Position numbers and translations under genes: made by a program
Part shown: piece by piece, positions 1-8,954 of the stretch
Layout of the letters: every line of letters starts with the position of its first letter
Position numbering within the stretch: the first letter of the stretch is position 1
The notes under the pieces: generated by a model
Database searches by the model: none
The model's input: only the letters and a program-made list of their open reading frames with translations
Told to the model about the DNA's origin: nothing
NCBI RefSeq assembly: GCF_947502395.1
Contig: NZ_CANMZM010000002.1
Location: forward strand, 806,001 to 870,000
Direction of reading: 5' to 3'
Origin: an uncultured Erythrobacter sp.
Lineage (GTDB): Bacteria > Pseudomonadota > Alphaproteobacteria > Sphingomonadales > Sphingomonadaceae
Length of the DNA: 64,000 bases

Positions 1-1
1 T

Positions 2-1276
2 AGTGTTTTCGATGTCGCCCCGCCATTGATTATAGCTGCAGTCCTTGCAGGACTTATTGGATATGCAGCCGCGCGGATAATTTCATGGCTCTTCACCCGT
101 GGAGCCGTCCCCGAATTCCTGAAGGTCCCGGTGCTGTTTATCACCGTGATCGCTGTCTTCGTGCTCACTAATCAGATCGAACATGAGGCGGGATTGGTCG
201 CGGTCACCGTAATGGGCGTGACTCTCGCCAACCGGGATATCTCCAGTCTTCGCTCGATCCACCCGTTCAAAGAGAACATAGCGGTTCTCCTTGTTTCGGG
301 CATCTTTATCTTGCTTGCGGCTTCGCTCAAATGGGAAGAGCTCACCTATCTCCAGACCAGCTGGCGGCCTTGGGCCTTTCTTTTGGCACTTCTGTTTGTG
401 GTGCGACCCGTCACGGTTTTGGTCAGTCTCTGGGGCACGACCATTCCATGGAATGAGCGTCTGTTCGTTGCCTGGATCGCGCCGCGTGGGATTGTCCTGG
501 TGGCGATCTCCGGCCTGTTTGCCCTCCGCCTCGGTGATCTTGGGATTGCCGGTGGACAGATCCTAATCGGTCTTAGCTTTGCAGTGGTGGTCGCCACCGT
601 TATCGCGCACGGTTTCAGCGTCAACTTGGTCGCCCGGCTGCTCAAGGTGAAGGGTGACAGTCGCCCGGGTCTCTTGTTGGTCGGCTCCACGCCGTGGACC
701 GTTGCCCTTGCCAAGGAAATGGAGGCGGTTGGCGCACCCGTCATGATCGTCGATCAAAGCTGGCAGAGGTTGGCCAAAGCGCGCCTTGAGGGCCTTCCCC
801 ATTATCACGGCGAAATCCTCAATGAGGCGACCGAACATAACCTTGATCTGACGCCATTTCAGGTGATCGTCGCTGCTACTGAGAATGAGGCCTACAACGC
901 GCTCGTGTGTGCCGAATTTGCGCATGAAGTGGGCCAGGATATGGTCTATCAGCTTGGCGAGAATGAGGGTGAAGAAAGTCGGACTGCATTGCCTGAAAGC
1001 ATCAGGGGCCGCGCCTTGTTCGAAGACGGGTTTGACGCGAGCGAAGTGCATGAGCGCACGCGTGATGGTTGGGTGTTCAAGAAGACCAAGCTGTCGGATG
1101 AATTTGACTTCTCGGATGCTCAGAAGAAGCTCTCATCAGAGGCGAGCCTGCTGCTGATCGTTCGCGAAAGCGGCACTTTGCGCTTTTTCACTCACGCCGT
1201 GCGCCCGAACCCGCGCAGCGGCGATATCGTAATTTCCTTTGTGCCGCCCAAAAAACGTGAAAAGGTAAGTGTATGA
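2..1276 (+). CDS. Cation:proton antiporter, CPA1/NhaP type, with C-terminal TrkA-N domain (5' partial)
   Basis: This is the C-terminal part of an inner-membrane Na+(K+)/H+ antiporter. The frame is open from base 2, so the gene begins before the window; the TTG at 26 is only the first start-like codon inside. The visible part has several hydrophobic helices over its first ~210 residues, then a Rossmann-type TrkA-N/RCK domain (starts near LLLVGSTPWTVALAKEM) typical of NAD(H)-binding regulation of ion transporters. The last ~60 residues include the segment RTRDGWVFKKTKLSDEF. Full-length relatives are about 600 residues; about 425 are visible. The stop overlaps the next start by four bases (ATGA), so the two are probably translated together. 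The transported ion cannot be told from the sequence. Confidence 0.85.
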   Translation, partial: SVFDVAPPLIIAAVLAGLIGYAAARIISWLFTRGAVPEFLKVPVLFITVIAVFVLTNQIEHEAGLVAVTVMGVTLANRDISSLRSIHPFKENIAVLLVSGIFILLAASLKWEELTYLQTSWRPWAFLLALLFVVRPVTVLVSLWGTTIPWNERLFVAWIAPRGIVLVAISGLFALRLGDLGIAGGQILIGLSFAVVVATVIAHGFSVNLVARLLKVKGDSRPGLLLVGSTPWTVALAKEMEAVGAPVMIVDQSWQRLAKARLEGLPHYHGEILNEATEHNLDLTPFQVIVAATENEAYNALVCAEFAHEVGQDMVYQLGENEGEESRTALPESIRGRALFEDGFDASEVHERTRDGWVFKKTKLSDEFDFSDAQKKLSSEASLLLIVRESGTLRFFTHAVRPNPRSGDIVISFVPPKKREKVSV

Positions 1277-1887
1277 GCCCTAATACAGTCTCGCTCGCTA
1301 CCATCCCAGTTCTGCTGTTACTCAGCGCTTGCAATCAGGAACCGGAACCGACGGACACCCCCGATGCCGCAACCACCGAGACTGAGCCTGCGCCAGACGA
1401 GACAGAACCTGTGTCGATTTTGCGGCCCGATGTGGAAGCGGAAACGATCAAACCTATGGACCCAGAGCCGCAAAGCTATGCGACCACGGTCGGATTTCCT
1501 GATGGCGGGAAAGAGCTTGATGCCGATGCGATGGCGGTTCTGGAGCAGGTGCGACAGAGCGATCAGTTCGCGGGGAATGGCGCTATCGTTCTTTACGCGC
1601 ATAGCGATAGCGCGGGCACCGATGCCGACAATGCGAGTATGTCTGAAGAACGGGGGCTTGCGGTTGCCGAATGGTTGATCGCGGCCGGGGCGGAGCCGCG
1701 AAGGATCGACGTGATAGTTTTCGGCGAACAAAACCCCGTTCAACCCAACGCTTTGCCCGATGGTACCCCCAATGAAACGGGCCGGGCAGCCAACCGGCGC
1801 GTTGAGATTGAAATCCTCGCTTCGTCGAGCGATGCGCCTGAAAATGCGATTTTAGAAGCCGCCTCAGAGGTCGGCGACGAGGGCTAG
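1273..1887 (+). CDS. OmpA-family lipoprotein
   Basis: A 204-residue predicted outer-membrane lipoprotein. The N-terminus is a signal peptide ending in a lipobox (LLLLSAC), followed by a Pro/Glu/Thr-rich acidic linker to about residue 60. The C-terminal domain is OmpA-like: a VLYAHSDSAGT segment (the usual GHTD region) and a closing GRAANRRVEIEI, which in the family bind peptidoglycan. The start overlaps the antiporter stop (ATGA). The 3' end overlaps the convergent cysQ gene by 24 bp. It may tether the envelope near the antiporter, but that link is only inferred from position. Confidence 0.8.
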   Translation: MSPNTVSLATIPVLLLLSACNQEPEPTDTPDAATTETEPAPDETEPVSILRPDVEAETIKPMDPEPQSYATTVGFPDGGKELDADAMAVLEQVRQSDQFAGNGAIVLYAHSDSAGTDADNASMSEERGLAVAEWLIAAGAEPRRIDVIVFGEQNPVQPNALPDGTPNETGRAANRRVEIEILASSSDAPENAILEAASEVGDEG

Positions 1888-2613
1888 AACGTCCTCGGCG
1901 TATTCCCGGCGGCAGATGAGCAGGTCCGGCAAATAGGTGTCTGACTGGTTGTAGCGCAGCGGCGATCCATCGATGCGCGAGCAATGCAGGCCATGCGCCC
2001 TCGCGACAGCCACCGGCGCACAGCTGTCCCATTCATATTGCCCACCTGAGTGCAAATAGATCTCCGCTTCGCCGCGCACGACCGCCATCGCTTTGCCGCC
2101 AGCGCTGCCCATGCCCACAAGCTCGCCACCCATGGCTTCAGCCACGGCAACGGCTTCTTTGGCGGGCCGAGTGCGGCTGACGAGAAAGCGGGGTTTGGCG
2201 GCGGGTTCGGGCAAAGCGCTGACCTCATCGGTGCGAATTACAATCCCGCCATTCAGATCGGGCAATGCCACCGCGCCAGTTGTCGCTACGCCATCAATTG
2301 CAAGGCCTACGTGTACCGCCCAATCGCTTCGCTCCTCCCCATATTCTCGGGTGCCATCGACGGGATCGACAATCCAAACTCTGGATTTCTCAAGCCGGTC
2401 CTTGCTGTCTTTCTCTTCTTCCGAGAGAAGCCCATCTTCCGGGCGATTGCTGCGAATGGCGCTGCACAGAAATTCATTGGCGGTGGCATCCCCCGCGTTG
2501 CCAAGCGCCTTGCCTTCAAGCAAGCCGCTGGCCCGCACGTTGAGCGCGATACGGCCCGCCACTTCGGCAAGGTGCGCGGCAAGCTGCGCGTCGGACAGTT
2601 CAGGCTGGCTCAT
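1864..2613 (-). CDS. cysQ: 3'(2'),5'-bisphosphate nucleotidase CysQ
   Basis: A 249-residue member of the inositol monophosphatase superfamily. It hydrolyses 3'-phosphoadenosine 5'-phosphate to AMP, removing the by-product of sulfate assimilation. The metal-binding motif DPVDGT is at residues 83-88, preceded by the acidic LLSEEEKD segment near 62-69 that supplies a further metal ligand; [14 protein letters not shown] is the second metal-site motif near the C-terminus. Its ATG overlaps the cysNC stop by four bases (ATGA), making it the third gene of a cysD-cysNC-cysQ operon. The operon context favours CysQ over a general inositol phosphatase. Confidence 0.9.
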   Translation of the reverse strand: MSQPELSDAQLAAHLAEVAGRIALNVRASGLLEGKALGNAGDATANEFLCSAIRSNRPEDGLLSEEEKDSKDRLEKSRVWIVDPVDGTREYGEERSDWAVHVGLAIDGVATTGAVALPDLNGGIVIRTDEVSALPEPAAKPRFLVSRTRPAKEAVAVAEAMGGELVGMGSAGGKAMAVVRGEAEIYLHSGGQYEWDSCAPVAVARAHGLHCSRIDGSPLRYNQSDTYLPDLLICRREYAEDVLALVADL

Positions 2614-4526
2614 TTGAGCGGCAATATCTGCGCGATGATATAATCGGCAGCCTCTTCGACGCTCATATCCACGGTGTTTACGCGGATCTCGGCCAGCTCG
2701 GGCTCTTCATAAGGACTGTCGATCCCGGTAAAGTTCTTGAGCTCTCCCGAACGTGCCTTTTTGTAGAGCCCCTTCACATCGCGCGCCTCGGCCACGTCCA
2801 GCGGGGTGTCGACAAAGATCTCGATAAACTCGCCCTCAGGCAGCATTTCGCGAACCATGCGTCGCTCGGCCCGGAAGGGTGAGATGAAGGCAGTGAGAAC
2901 GATCAGACCAGCATCTGCCATTAGCTTGGCAACCTCGCCAATCCGGCGGATGTTTTCGATTCGATCAGCCTCAGTAAAGCCCAAATCCTTGTTGAGGCCG
3001 TGGCGCACATTGTCTCCATCAAGGAGGAAAGTGTGCCTGTTCATCAACGCAAGCTTCTTCTCAACCTCATTGGCGATGGTGCTTTTTCCAGAGCCCGAGA
3101 GACCGGTGAACCAAAGCACGCGGGGTTTCTGGTTTTTCAGGATCGCGTGGTCCTCGCGCGCGACCGTAGTCGGTTGCCAATGGACGTTTTGTGCGCGGCG
3201 AAGGCTGAAATTGAGCATTCCCGCACCAACCGTCGCATTGGTGAATTTGTCGATCAGGATAAAGCCGCCGAGCGTACGTGAGGCATCGTAGGGCTCAAAA
3301 ACAATCGGCTTGTCGGTTGCGAGCTCGACCTCGCCGATCCCGTTCAACCCAAGGGTCTTCGCCGCAAGGTGATCGAGGCTGTTAACGTCGATCTCAAACT
3401 TGGGGCTCTGCACTGTCGCAGTGACGGTTTGCGAGCCGAGTTTCAGCCAATAGCCACGACCCGGTTTGAGCGCTGTTTCGTCAAGCCAGACGAGCTTGGC
3501 GCAGAATTGGTCTGAAACCTCAGGCGGATCGTCGGCCGCCGCGATCACATCGCCTCGGCTGCAATCGACCTCGTCTTCTAGGGTAAGCGTCACCGACTGG
3601 CCTGCAACCGCCTCGTCGAGATCGCCGTCGAAGGTGGTGATGGTCTCCACCTTGGATGTCTTACCGGAAGGCACCACGCGCACGGTGTCGCCCGGCTTGA
3701 TGGTTCCCGTCGCGATCTGTCCGGCAAAGCCGCGGAAATCGAGATTAGGGCGGTTCACCCATTGGACGGGCATGCGGAAGGGTCCGCGCTGAGCGGTCGT
3801 CGTGGCGACTTCAACGCTCTCAAGATGCTCGATCAGAGCCGGGCCTTGATACCAAGGTGTATTTGAGGATGGCGCTGCGGTGATATTGTCGCCCTTGAAG
3901 CCTGAAATCGGAATGGCGGTGAAATCCTCAATCCCGACTTCCTTGGCGAACTCTGCATAATCTGCCAGGATCTCCTCAAATGTGCTCTGGCTGTAGTCGA
4001 CCAGATCCATCTTGTTCACTGCTAACACAACCTGCTTGATGCCAAGAAGGTGGACGAGGAAGGAGTGCCGCCGCGTTTGTGCAAGCACGCCTTTGCGCGC
4101 ATCGACAAGGATCACCGCAAGATTGGCGGTTGAGGCACCGGTGACCATATTGCGTGTGTACTGCTCGTGCCCTGGCGTATCGGCGACGATGAACTTGCGC
4201 TTCTCAGTCGTGAAAAAGCGATAGGCGACATCAATCGTGATGCCCTGCTCGCGTTCGGCAGCGAGGCCATCGACCAGAAGCGCGAAGTCAATCTCTTCGC
4301 CCTGCGTTCCATGCTTGGCGCTGTCCGCTTCAAGGCTTGCCAGCTGATCTTCGAAGATCATCTTTGAGTCGTAAAGCAGCCGTCCGATCAGGGTCGATTT
4401 TCCGTCATCCACGCTGCCGCAAGTGATGAAGCGGAGCAGGCTCTTATGTTGGTGCGTGTCGAGATATGCGTCGATGTCTTCCGCAATCAGAGCATCGGTT
4501 TCATAAGCTGGGTGGCTCTTTTCCAT
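2610..4526 (-). CDS. cysNC: Bifunctional sulfate adenylyltransferase subunit 1 / adenylylsulfate kinase (CysNC)
   Basis: A 638-residue fusion that, with CysD, makes adenosine 5'-phosphosulfate (APS) from sulfate and ATP and then phosphorylates it to PAPS. The N-terminal GTPase domain has the P-loop GSVDDGKST (37-45), DTPGH (116-120) and NKMD (171-174), followed by translation-factor-like beta-barrel domains. The APS kinase domain begins about residue 460, with P-loop GLSGSGKST (475-483), the [15 protein letters not shown] segment and [10 protein letters not shown]. Its start overlaps the cysD stop by one base (TGATG) and its stop overlaps cysQ. The fusion is common in alphaproteobacteria. Confidence 0.97.
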   Translation of the reverse strand: MEKSHPAYETDALIAEDIDAYLDTHQHKSLLRFITCGSVDDGKSTLIGRLLYDSKMIFEDQLASLEADSAKHGTQGEEIDFALLVDGLAAEREQGITIDVAYRFFTTEKRKFIVADTPGHEQYTRNMVTGASTANLAVILVDARKGVLAQTRRHSFLVHLLGIKQVVLAVNKMDLVDYSQSTFEEILADYAEFAKEVGIEDFTAIPISGFKGDNITAAPSSNTPWYQGPALIEHLESVEVATTTAQRGPFRMPVQWVNRPNLDFRGFAGQIATGTIKPGDTVRVVPSGKTSKVETITTFDGDLDEAVAGQSVTLTLEDEVDCSRGDVIAAADDPPEVSDQFCAKLVWLDETALKPGRGYWLKLGSQTVTATVQSPKFEIDVNSLDHLAAKTLGLNGIGEVELATDKPIVFEPYDASRTLGGFILIDKFTNATVGAGMLNFSLRRAQNVHWQPTTVAREDHAILKNQKPRVLWFTGLSGSGKSTIANEVEKKLALMNRHTFLLDGDNVRHGLNKDLGFTEADRIENIRRIGEVAKLMADAGLIVLTAFISPFRAERRMVREMLPEGEFIEIFVDTPLDVAEARDVKGLYKKARSGELKNFTGIDSPYEEPELAEIRVNTVDMSVEEAADYIIAQILPLK

Positions 4527-5437
4527 CAGAAATACCCCTCCTGCTTCTTCTTCTCCATGCCGGCCCCGCCCGCATCCTTGTCGATCACACGGCCTTGGCG
4601 CTCGCTGGTGGAGGTCAGCAGGGTTTCCTGCACCACTTCCGAAAGGGTGGAGGCTGTGCTCTCGACCGCCCCAGTAAGCGGGAAGCAGCCAAGCGTGCGG
4701 AAGCGGACTGACTTCATGGTGATCTCGGGCTTTTTGCCCATGACCTTTTCAAGCCGGTCGATATCGTCGGCCATAAACAGGCCACCTTCCCACTCAAACG
4801 TTGGACGCTCGGCAGCGAAATAGAGCGGGACAATCTCTATGCTCTCACTCATTATGTACTGCCAGATGTCGAGTTCGGTCCAATTGGACAGAGGGAAGAC
4901 ACGGATGCTCTCACCCTTGTTCTTCTTGGCGTTGTAGAGATTCCACAGCTCAGGGCGTTGATCCTTGGGGTTCCAGCTGTGTGAGGCGGTGCGGAAGGAG
5001 AAGACGCGTTCCTTGGCGCGGCTTTTCTCTTCATCACGGCGAGCGCCGCCAAAGGCTGCGTCAAAACCATAATGGTCGAGCGCCTGCTTCAACCCTTGGG
5101 TCTTCCACATATCGGTGTGCAGTGGCCCGTGGTCGAACGGGTTGATCCCGCGTTCTGCCGCCTCTTCATTCTGCCACACCAACAGCTTCATGCCGGTCTT
5201 TTCCGTGACCGCATCACGTAGCGCATACATGTCCTGAAACTTCCACGTCGTATCAACATGGAGCAACGGGAACGGTGGGGTAGCCGGGTAAAAGGCCTTG
5301 CGGGCCAAGTGCAGCATCACTGCGCTATCCTTGCCGACCGAATACATCATGACCGGGTTTTGAGCCTCAGCCACAACTTCGCGCAGGATGTGAATACTCT
5401 CGGCCTCAAGCCGTTGGAGGTGCGTAAGCGTCGTCAT
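4526..5437 (-). CDS. cysD: Sulfate adenylyltransferase subunit 2 CysD
   Basis: A 303-residue PP-loop ATP pyrophosphatase that adenylates sulfate, driven by GTP hydrolysis in its partner CysNC. The PP-loop is SVGKDS (33-38). Other family motifs are [24 protein letters not shown] and [12 protein letters not shown], with GCFPLTGA near the C-terminus. First gene of the cysD-cysNC-cysQ operon; the 68 bp between its start and the tRNA gene must hold the promoter. I see no recognisable regulator site there. Confidence 0.97.
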   Translation of the reverse strand: MTTLTHLQRLEAESIHILREVVAEAQNPVMMYSVGKDSAVMLHLARKAFYPATPPFPLLHVDTTWKFQDMYALRDAVTEKTGMKLLVWQNEEAAERGINPFDHGPLHTDMWKTQGLKQALDHYGFDAAFGGARRDEEKSRAKERVFSFRTASHSWNPKDQRPELWNLYNAKKNKGESIRVFPLSNWTELDIWQYIMSESIEIVPLYFAAERPTFEWEGGLFMADDIDRLEKVMGKKPEITMKSVRFRTLGCFPLTGAVESTASTLSEVVQETLLTSTSERQGRVIDKDAGGAGMEKKKQEGYF

Positions 5438-5505
5438 GCAGGGGCAGCTAAGCCTTAGCTGCTCCCAAGCAAAACTAGAAAAGCTACTGCAAAGGAAATT
5501 TTTGG

Positions 5506-5576
5506 AGCGGGTAAGGGGAATCGAACCCCTCTAGCCAGCTTGGAAGGCTGGAGCATTACCACTATGCTATACCCGC
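5506..5576 (-). tRNA. tRNA-Gly (anticodon TCC)
   Basis: On the minus strand the 71-nt sequence folds as a cloverleaf. The acceptor stem GCGGGTA pairs with TACCCGC and leaves T as discriminator base. The anticodon stem CCAGC/GCTGG encloses the loop CTTCCAA, giving anticodon TCC. The T-arm carries the standard GGTTCGATTCC core. CCA is not encoded. It lies between cysD and the DUF475 gene in the same orientation. Confidence 0.96.
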
Positions 5577-5619
5577 CCGCTCTTGGAGGCGCGCCTTTGC
5601 CACTAAAGCGGCGCGCTCG

Positions 5620-6660
5620 TCAAGCGGCCTGTGGTGCCTGATTGGCCCTGTTGGCACGTACTGATGACCAGAATGCCAGGCCGATCAGAACTGCACCAAT
5701 CAGCCCGGTGATGACCTCGGGGATATGCGCGAATGTGTTGATGTACATGATCACCGCCAGCGCGAGGATCGCGTAAAAAGCGCCGTGCTCCAGATAGCGA
5801 TATTCCGACATCGTGCCTTTGCGCACGAGGAAGATTGTCATCGAACGCACAAACATCGCGCCAATGCCAAGGCCAATGGCGATGATGATCAGATTGTTGG
5901 TAAGCGCGAAGGCTCCGATCACTCCATCGAAGGAGAAGCTTGCATCCAGCACTTCGAGATAGAGGAACGCGCCGAAGCCAGCCTTCGCCACATCACCTGA
6001 GGAAGGGGTCGGCGGTTCGAGTACGTGGTTGACCACCTCTACGACCAGATAGGTCAGCAGCCCCCCGATGGCGGCGGTGATGAAAGTGAGTGCGTCCTCG
6101 TCCGCGAGCATGGTCGAAGTTGCCCAAGTGCCCAGCAGCACAAGACCGATGGAAATCGCTTCGATATCTGCCACCTTGGCCAAAGGGCGCTCGATCATAT
6201 CGATCCAATCATGCTCTTTGTCGGAATCGAAGAAGAATTTGAGACCCACCATGCCAAGAAACGCGCCGCCAAAGCCCATCAGGCCAATATGCGCATCGCT
6301 CACGATTCGCTGATATTCAGCCGGATCGCTTAATGCCAAACGCACTGCGTCCACCGGACCAAGCGAGGCAGCGACCATCACAATCACAATGGGGAAGACG
6401 ATCCGCATTCCGAAGACTGCGATGGCGATCCCCCAGGTGAGGAAACGTTGCTGCCAGACCGGGTCCATATCCTTCAGGATCGAGGCGTTGACCGCGGCAT
6501 TGTCGAAGGAAAGCGATACCTCAAGAACCGCCAGAACCGCACAGATCCATAGGATAGAAAGCGTGCCCTCAACCGTGCCGTGCAGCGCCCAGCCATACCA
6601 TCCGCCCAGCGCCATGCAGATGGCGGTAAAGAGGAGCGAACCCCAAAAATGCTTCAACAT
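5620..6660 (-). CDS. DUF475 family (TerC-like) integral membrane protein
   Basis: A 346-residue polytopic inner-membrane protein of the DUF475 family, related to TerC/TMEM165-like transporters. About eight to nine hydrophobic segments are visible. Acidic residues lie inside membrane segments, as in EVSLSFDNAAVNASIL near residue 48 and EVLDASFSFDGVIGAFA near residue 238. This repeated [ED]-x-SFD pattern is the hallmark of the TerC superfamily and suggests an internal duplication and metal-ion binding; the substrate is unknown. It starts 25 bp after the panC stop, with an AAGGAA ribosome site, so it is probably co-transcribed with panC. Confidence 0.85.
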   Translation of the reverse strand: MLKHFWGSLLFTAICMALGGWYGWALHGTVEGTLSILWICAVLAVLEVSLSFDNAAVNASILKDMDPVWQQRFLTWGIAIAVFGMRIVFPIVIVMVAASLGPVDAVRLALSDPAEYQRIVSDAHIGLMGFGGAFLGMVGLKFFFDSDKEHDWIDMIERPLAKVADIEAISIGLVLLGTWATSTMLADEDALTFITAAIGGLLTYLVVEVVNHVLEPPTPSSGDVAKAGFGAFLYLEVLDASFSFDGVIGAFALTNNLIIIAIGLGIGAMFVRSMTIFLVRKGTMSEYRYLEHGAFYAILALAVIMYINTFAHIPEVITGLIGAVLIGLAFWSSVRANRANQAPQAA

Positions 6661-6685
6661 CGCTGTGTGGTTCCTTCGTGGCCGC

Positions 6686-7543
6686 TCATGCAGAGACGGC
6701 CATATTGTCGATTAGGCGGGTGCCGCCGATCCGGGCCGCGACCAAAAGCCGAGCCGAGGAGCCCGTTAGGCGGTCAATAGCTCGAAGGGAAGTGGCATCC
6801 GCAAGCACCGCATAGTCGACGCTTTCAAAGCCCGCTTCGAGAAGGGCCTTTTCAAGCGAGGCCAGAGCGGGAACAGCATCGCTGCACGCCTCAATCTCCG
6901 CAATCGCTTGCTTCATTGCCTTTGGGAGCGTGGCCGCCGCCGCCCGATCCGCAGCCGACAAGTACCGATTGCGGCTCGACATCGCGAGACCATCCGCCTC
7001 ACGCACTGTGGGAACACCAATGATCGAATGCGCATGGGGAAGCGTAAGATCGAGATCACGCGCCATCGCCCGGATCACGGCAAGCTGTTGAAAATCCTTC
7101 TCCCCAAAGAATGCCATGTCAGGGAGAACCTGATTGAAAAGCTTGTTCACCACCGTGGCAACGCCATCGAAATGGCCAGGGCGCGAAGCCCCGCACAGAC
7201 CCTCGCTGACTTCGCTCACGGAGACATTAGTGACGAAGCCATCCGGGTACATCTCGCGCGCCTCAGGTGCCCAAAGCAGCGCGCATCCTTCCGCCTCAAG
7301 CATGGCCGCATCTTCAGCCAGTTGGCGGGGATAGGCGTCCAGATCTTCGTTTGGGCCAAATTGAGTCGGGTTCACAAAAATCGATGCCACAACTGCGTCA
7401 CAATTTTCCAAAGCTTTTCGAACAAGCGTCAAATGCCCCTCGTGCAGCGCACCCATGGTCGGCACGAGGCCAATCCGCGCGCCGCTGCTGCGCAGCTTGG
7501 TTACGCTCGTTCTCAACACATCGAGTGTGTGCACCGTTTGCAC
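6686..7543 (-). CDS. panC: Pantothenate synthetase PanC
   Basis: Joins D-pantoate and beta-alanine with ATP to give pantothenate, the precursor of coenzyme A. The 285-residue protein has the family motifs PTMGALHEGH (ATP-binding HIGH-type), FVNPTQF, FFGEKDFQQL and SSRNRYL. The open frame continues upstream to 7909, but that part would overlap mipZ antisense and has no family similarity. I chose the GTG at 7543, which is preceded by a GAGGGG ribosome site and begins MQTVHTLDVL, matching the family N-terminus. panB and panD are not in the window. Confidence 0.95.
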   Translation of the reverse strand: MQTVHTLDVLRTSVTKLRSSGARIGLVPTMGALHEGHLTLVRKALENCDAVVASIFVNPTQFGPNEDLDAYPRQLAEDAAMLEAEGCALLWAPEAREMYPDGFVTNVSVSEVSEGLCGASRPGHFDGVATVVNKLFNQVLPDMAFFGEKDFQQLAVIRAMARDLDLTLPHAHSIIGVPTVREADGLAMSSRNRYLSAADRAAAATLPKAMKQAIAEIEACSDAVPALASLEKALLEAGFESVDYAVLADATSLRAIDRLTGSSARLLVAARIGGTRLIDNMAVSA

Positions 7544-7686
7544 GTGGGTGTCCCCTCGGATAAAGTTCACTTGGTTCGATAGACCGGGGTGTAGGGCTCT
7601 CACAAGATGTGCCGTTCCGCTGGTCACCGGTAAAGCGCAATCAGCCCACCGAAGCTGACCCGCTTGTTCACGAGGAAATAGAATAC

Positions 7687-8511
7687 ATGGTCGCCGCTCC
7701 AGCAAAACACCGAACGCACCGGATTGTTTTTGCAAATGAAAAAGGTGGAACCGGCAAATCGACCACGGCGGTGCATGTTGCGGTCGCCATGTCCTATCTA
7801 GGTCATCGGGTGACGATGCTCGATCTCGACCCGCGCCAGCGTACCTCGCATCGCTATATGGAGAACCGCTTTCATACGATGCAGCGGCGCGATCTCCACT
7901 TGCCGACACCCGCTTGTGAAGTGTTCAAAGGCCGAAGCCCGCAAGCCCTATTGGTCAAGATCGACAAGCTAGAGAAAGACTGCGATTTCTTGATCATTGA
8001 CAATCCGGGGCGCGATGATGAGTTCGCGCGGACCGCAGTCGAACAGGCGGACACTCTGGTCACGCCGATGAACGACAGCTTCGTGGATTTCGACCTCATC
8101 GGTCAGGTTGACCCAGAGAATTTCAATGTGAAGAAACTGTCTTTCTTCGCCGAATTGATCTGGGAAGCGCGAATGAAACGCAGCCGCGCAACCGCCGCTG
8201 GAGAGCGACCGGAAATGGACTGGATCGTGGTGCGCAACCGCACGGGCCATACTGAAGCGCGAAACATGACGCGCATCAATAAGGCGCTCACCGAAATGTC
8301 GAAGCGCGTGGGCTTCCGTGTCACCCATGGCCTATCGGAACGCGTGATTTTCCGTGAGCTCTTTCCCTCGGGTCTGACCTTGCTCGACAAGGGGCACTTG
8401 GGTGATCTTGGCACAAGCCATCTGGTCGCCCGCCAGGAACTGCGTGCTCTTGTTATGGCGTTGAACCTACCCCAGATGAACAAGCCAAAAGCCCCGATGG
8501 AGCCCGCGTAA
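7687..8511 (+). CDS. mipZ: MipZ-type division-plane positioning ATPase (ParA/MinD family)
   Basis: A 274-residue P-loop ATPase. In Caulobacter MipZ forms a gradient from the chromosome poles by binding ParB and blocks FtsZ assembly away from mid-cell. The deviant Walker A motif KGGTGKST is at residues 19-26, and the segments MLDLDPRQRTS, TPMNDSFVDFDLIG and FRELFPSGLTLLD are characteristic of MipZ rather than plasmid ParA. The start at 7687 has a GAGGAA site and follows a 143-bp divergent gap from panC; an upstream in-frame extension to 7609 is not needed. A J-domain gene follows three bases after its stop. Confidence 0.93.
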   Translation: MVAAPAKHRTHRIVFANEKGGTGKSTTAVHVAVAMSYLGHRVTMLDLDPRQRTSHRYMENRFHTMQRRDLHLPTPACEVFKGRSPQALLVKIDKLEKDCDFLIIDNPGRDDEFARTAVEQADTLVTPMNDSFVDFDLIGQVDPENFNVKKLSFFAELIWEARMKRSRATAAGERPEMDWIVVRNRTGHTEARNMTRINKALTEMSKRVGFRVTHGLSERVIFRELFPSGLTLLDKGHLGDLGTSHLVARQELRALVMALNLPQMNKPKAPMEPA

Positions 8512-8514
8512 GCC

Positions 8515-8847
8515 ATGCTGAAGATTGCCGTACTTCTTATCGTGATCACATTGCTGTGCCGCTGGGCCATGGGGAAATGGCCGTGGGAGCTCCTCGCTGG
8601 GCCGCCTTCGCGCGGGCAAAAGCTGGCTGAGGCGCGTAAAGCTCTGGGCGTTGACCGTTCGGCCAGCCGCGAAGATATTCTAAGCGCTCATAAGAAGATC
8701 ATTGCCAAGGTGCATCCCGATCGTGGCGGCTCGACTGCCGAAGTTCACGAGGCCAATGATGCGCGGGACTTTTTGCTGGCGAACCTTCCTCCCTCCGTTG
8801 CCGATGCCAAACATGACGATCCTCCCGATGGTTCGTCTTCGGACTGA
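8515..8847 (+). CDS. Membrane-anchored J-domain protein (Pam18/TIM14-like)
   Basis: A 110-residue protein with one N-terminal transmembrane helix (residues about 3-18) and a C-terminal J domain holding the HPD motif (67-69, in AKVHPDRGG). J domains stimulate the ATPase of DnaK-type chaperones; the layout of one helix plus a terminal J domain resembles mitochondrial TIM14/Pam18, whose ancestors are alphaproteobacterial. The partner chaperone is not shown by the sequence. It starts three bases after the mipZ stop, so the two are very likely co-transcribed. Confidence 0.85.
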   Translation: MLKIAVLLIVITLLCRWAMGKWPWELLAGPPSRGQKLAEARKALGVDRSASREDILSAHKKIIAKVHPDRGGSTAEVHEANDARDFLLANLPPSVADAKHDDPPDGSSSD

Positions 8848-8954
8848 CGCGATTGTCGTGGAAGGTTGAGCGAAGGGCGTTTATGACCTTGGCTATATTA
8901 CAACGCATCCATGCGTGCACTTAGAACTCAAGATCAAAAGGCCCCTAAAGACCG

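Noticed and set aside
7544..7909. N-terminal extension of panC to 7909
   Set aside because: It lies antisense to mipZ, has no family match, and the GTG at 7543 has a good ribosome site.
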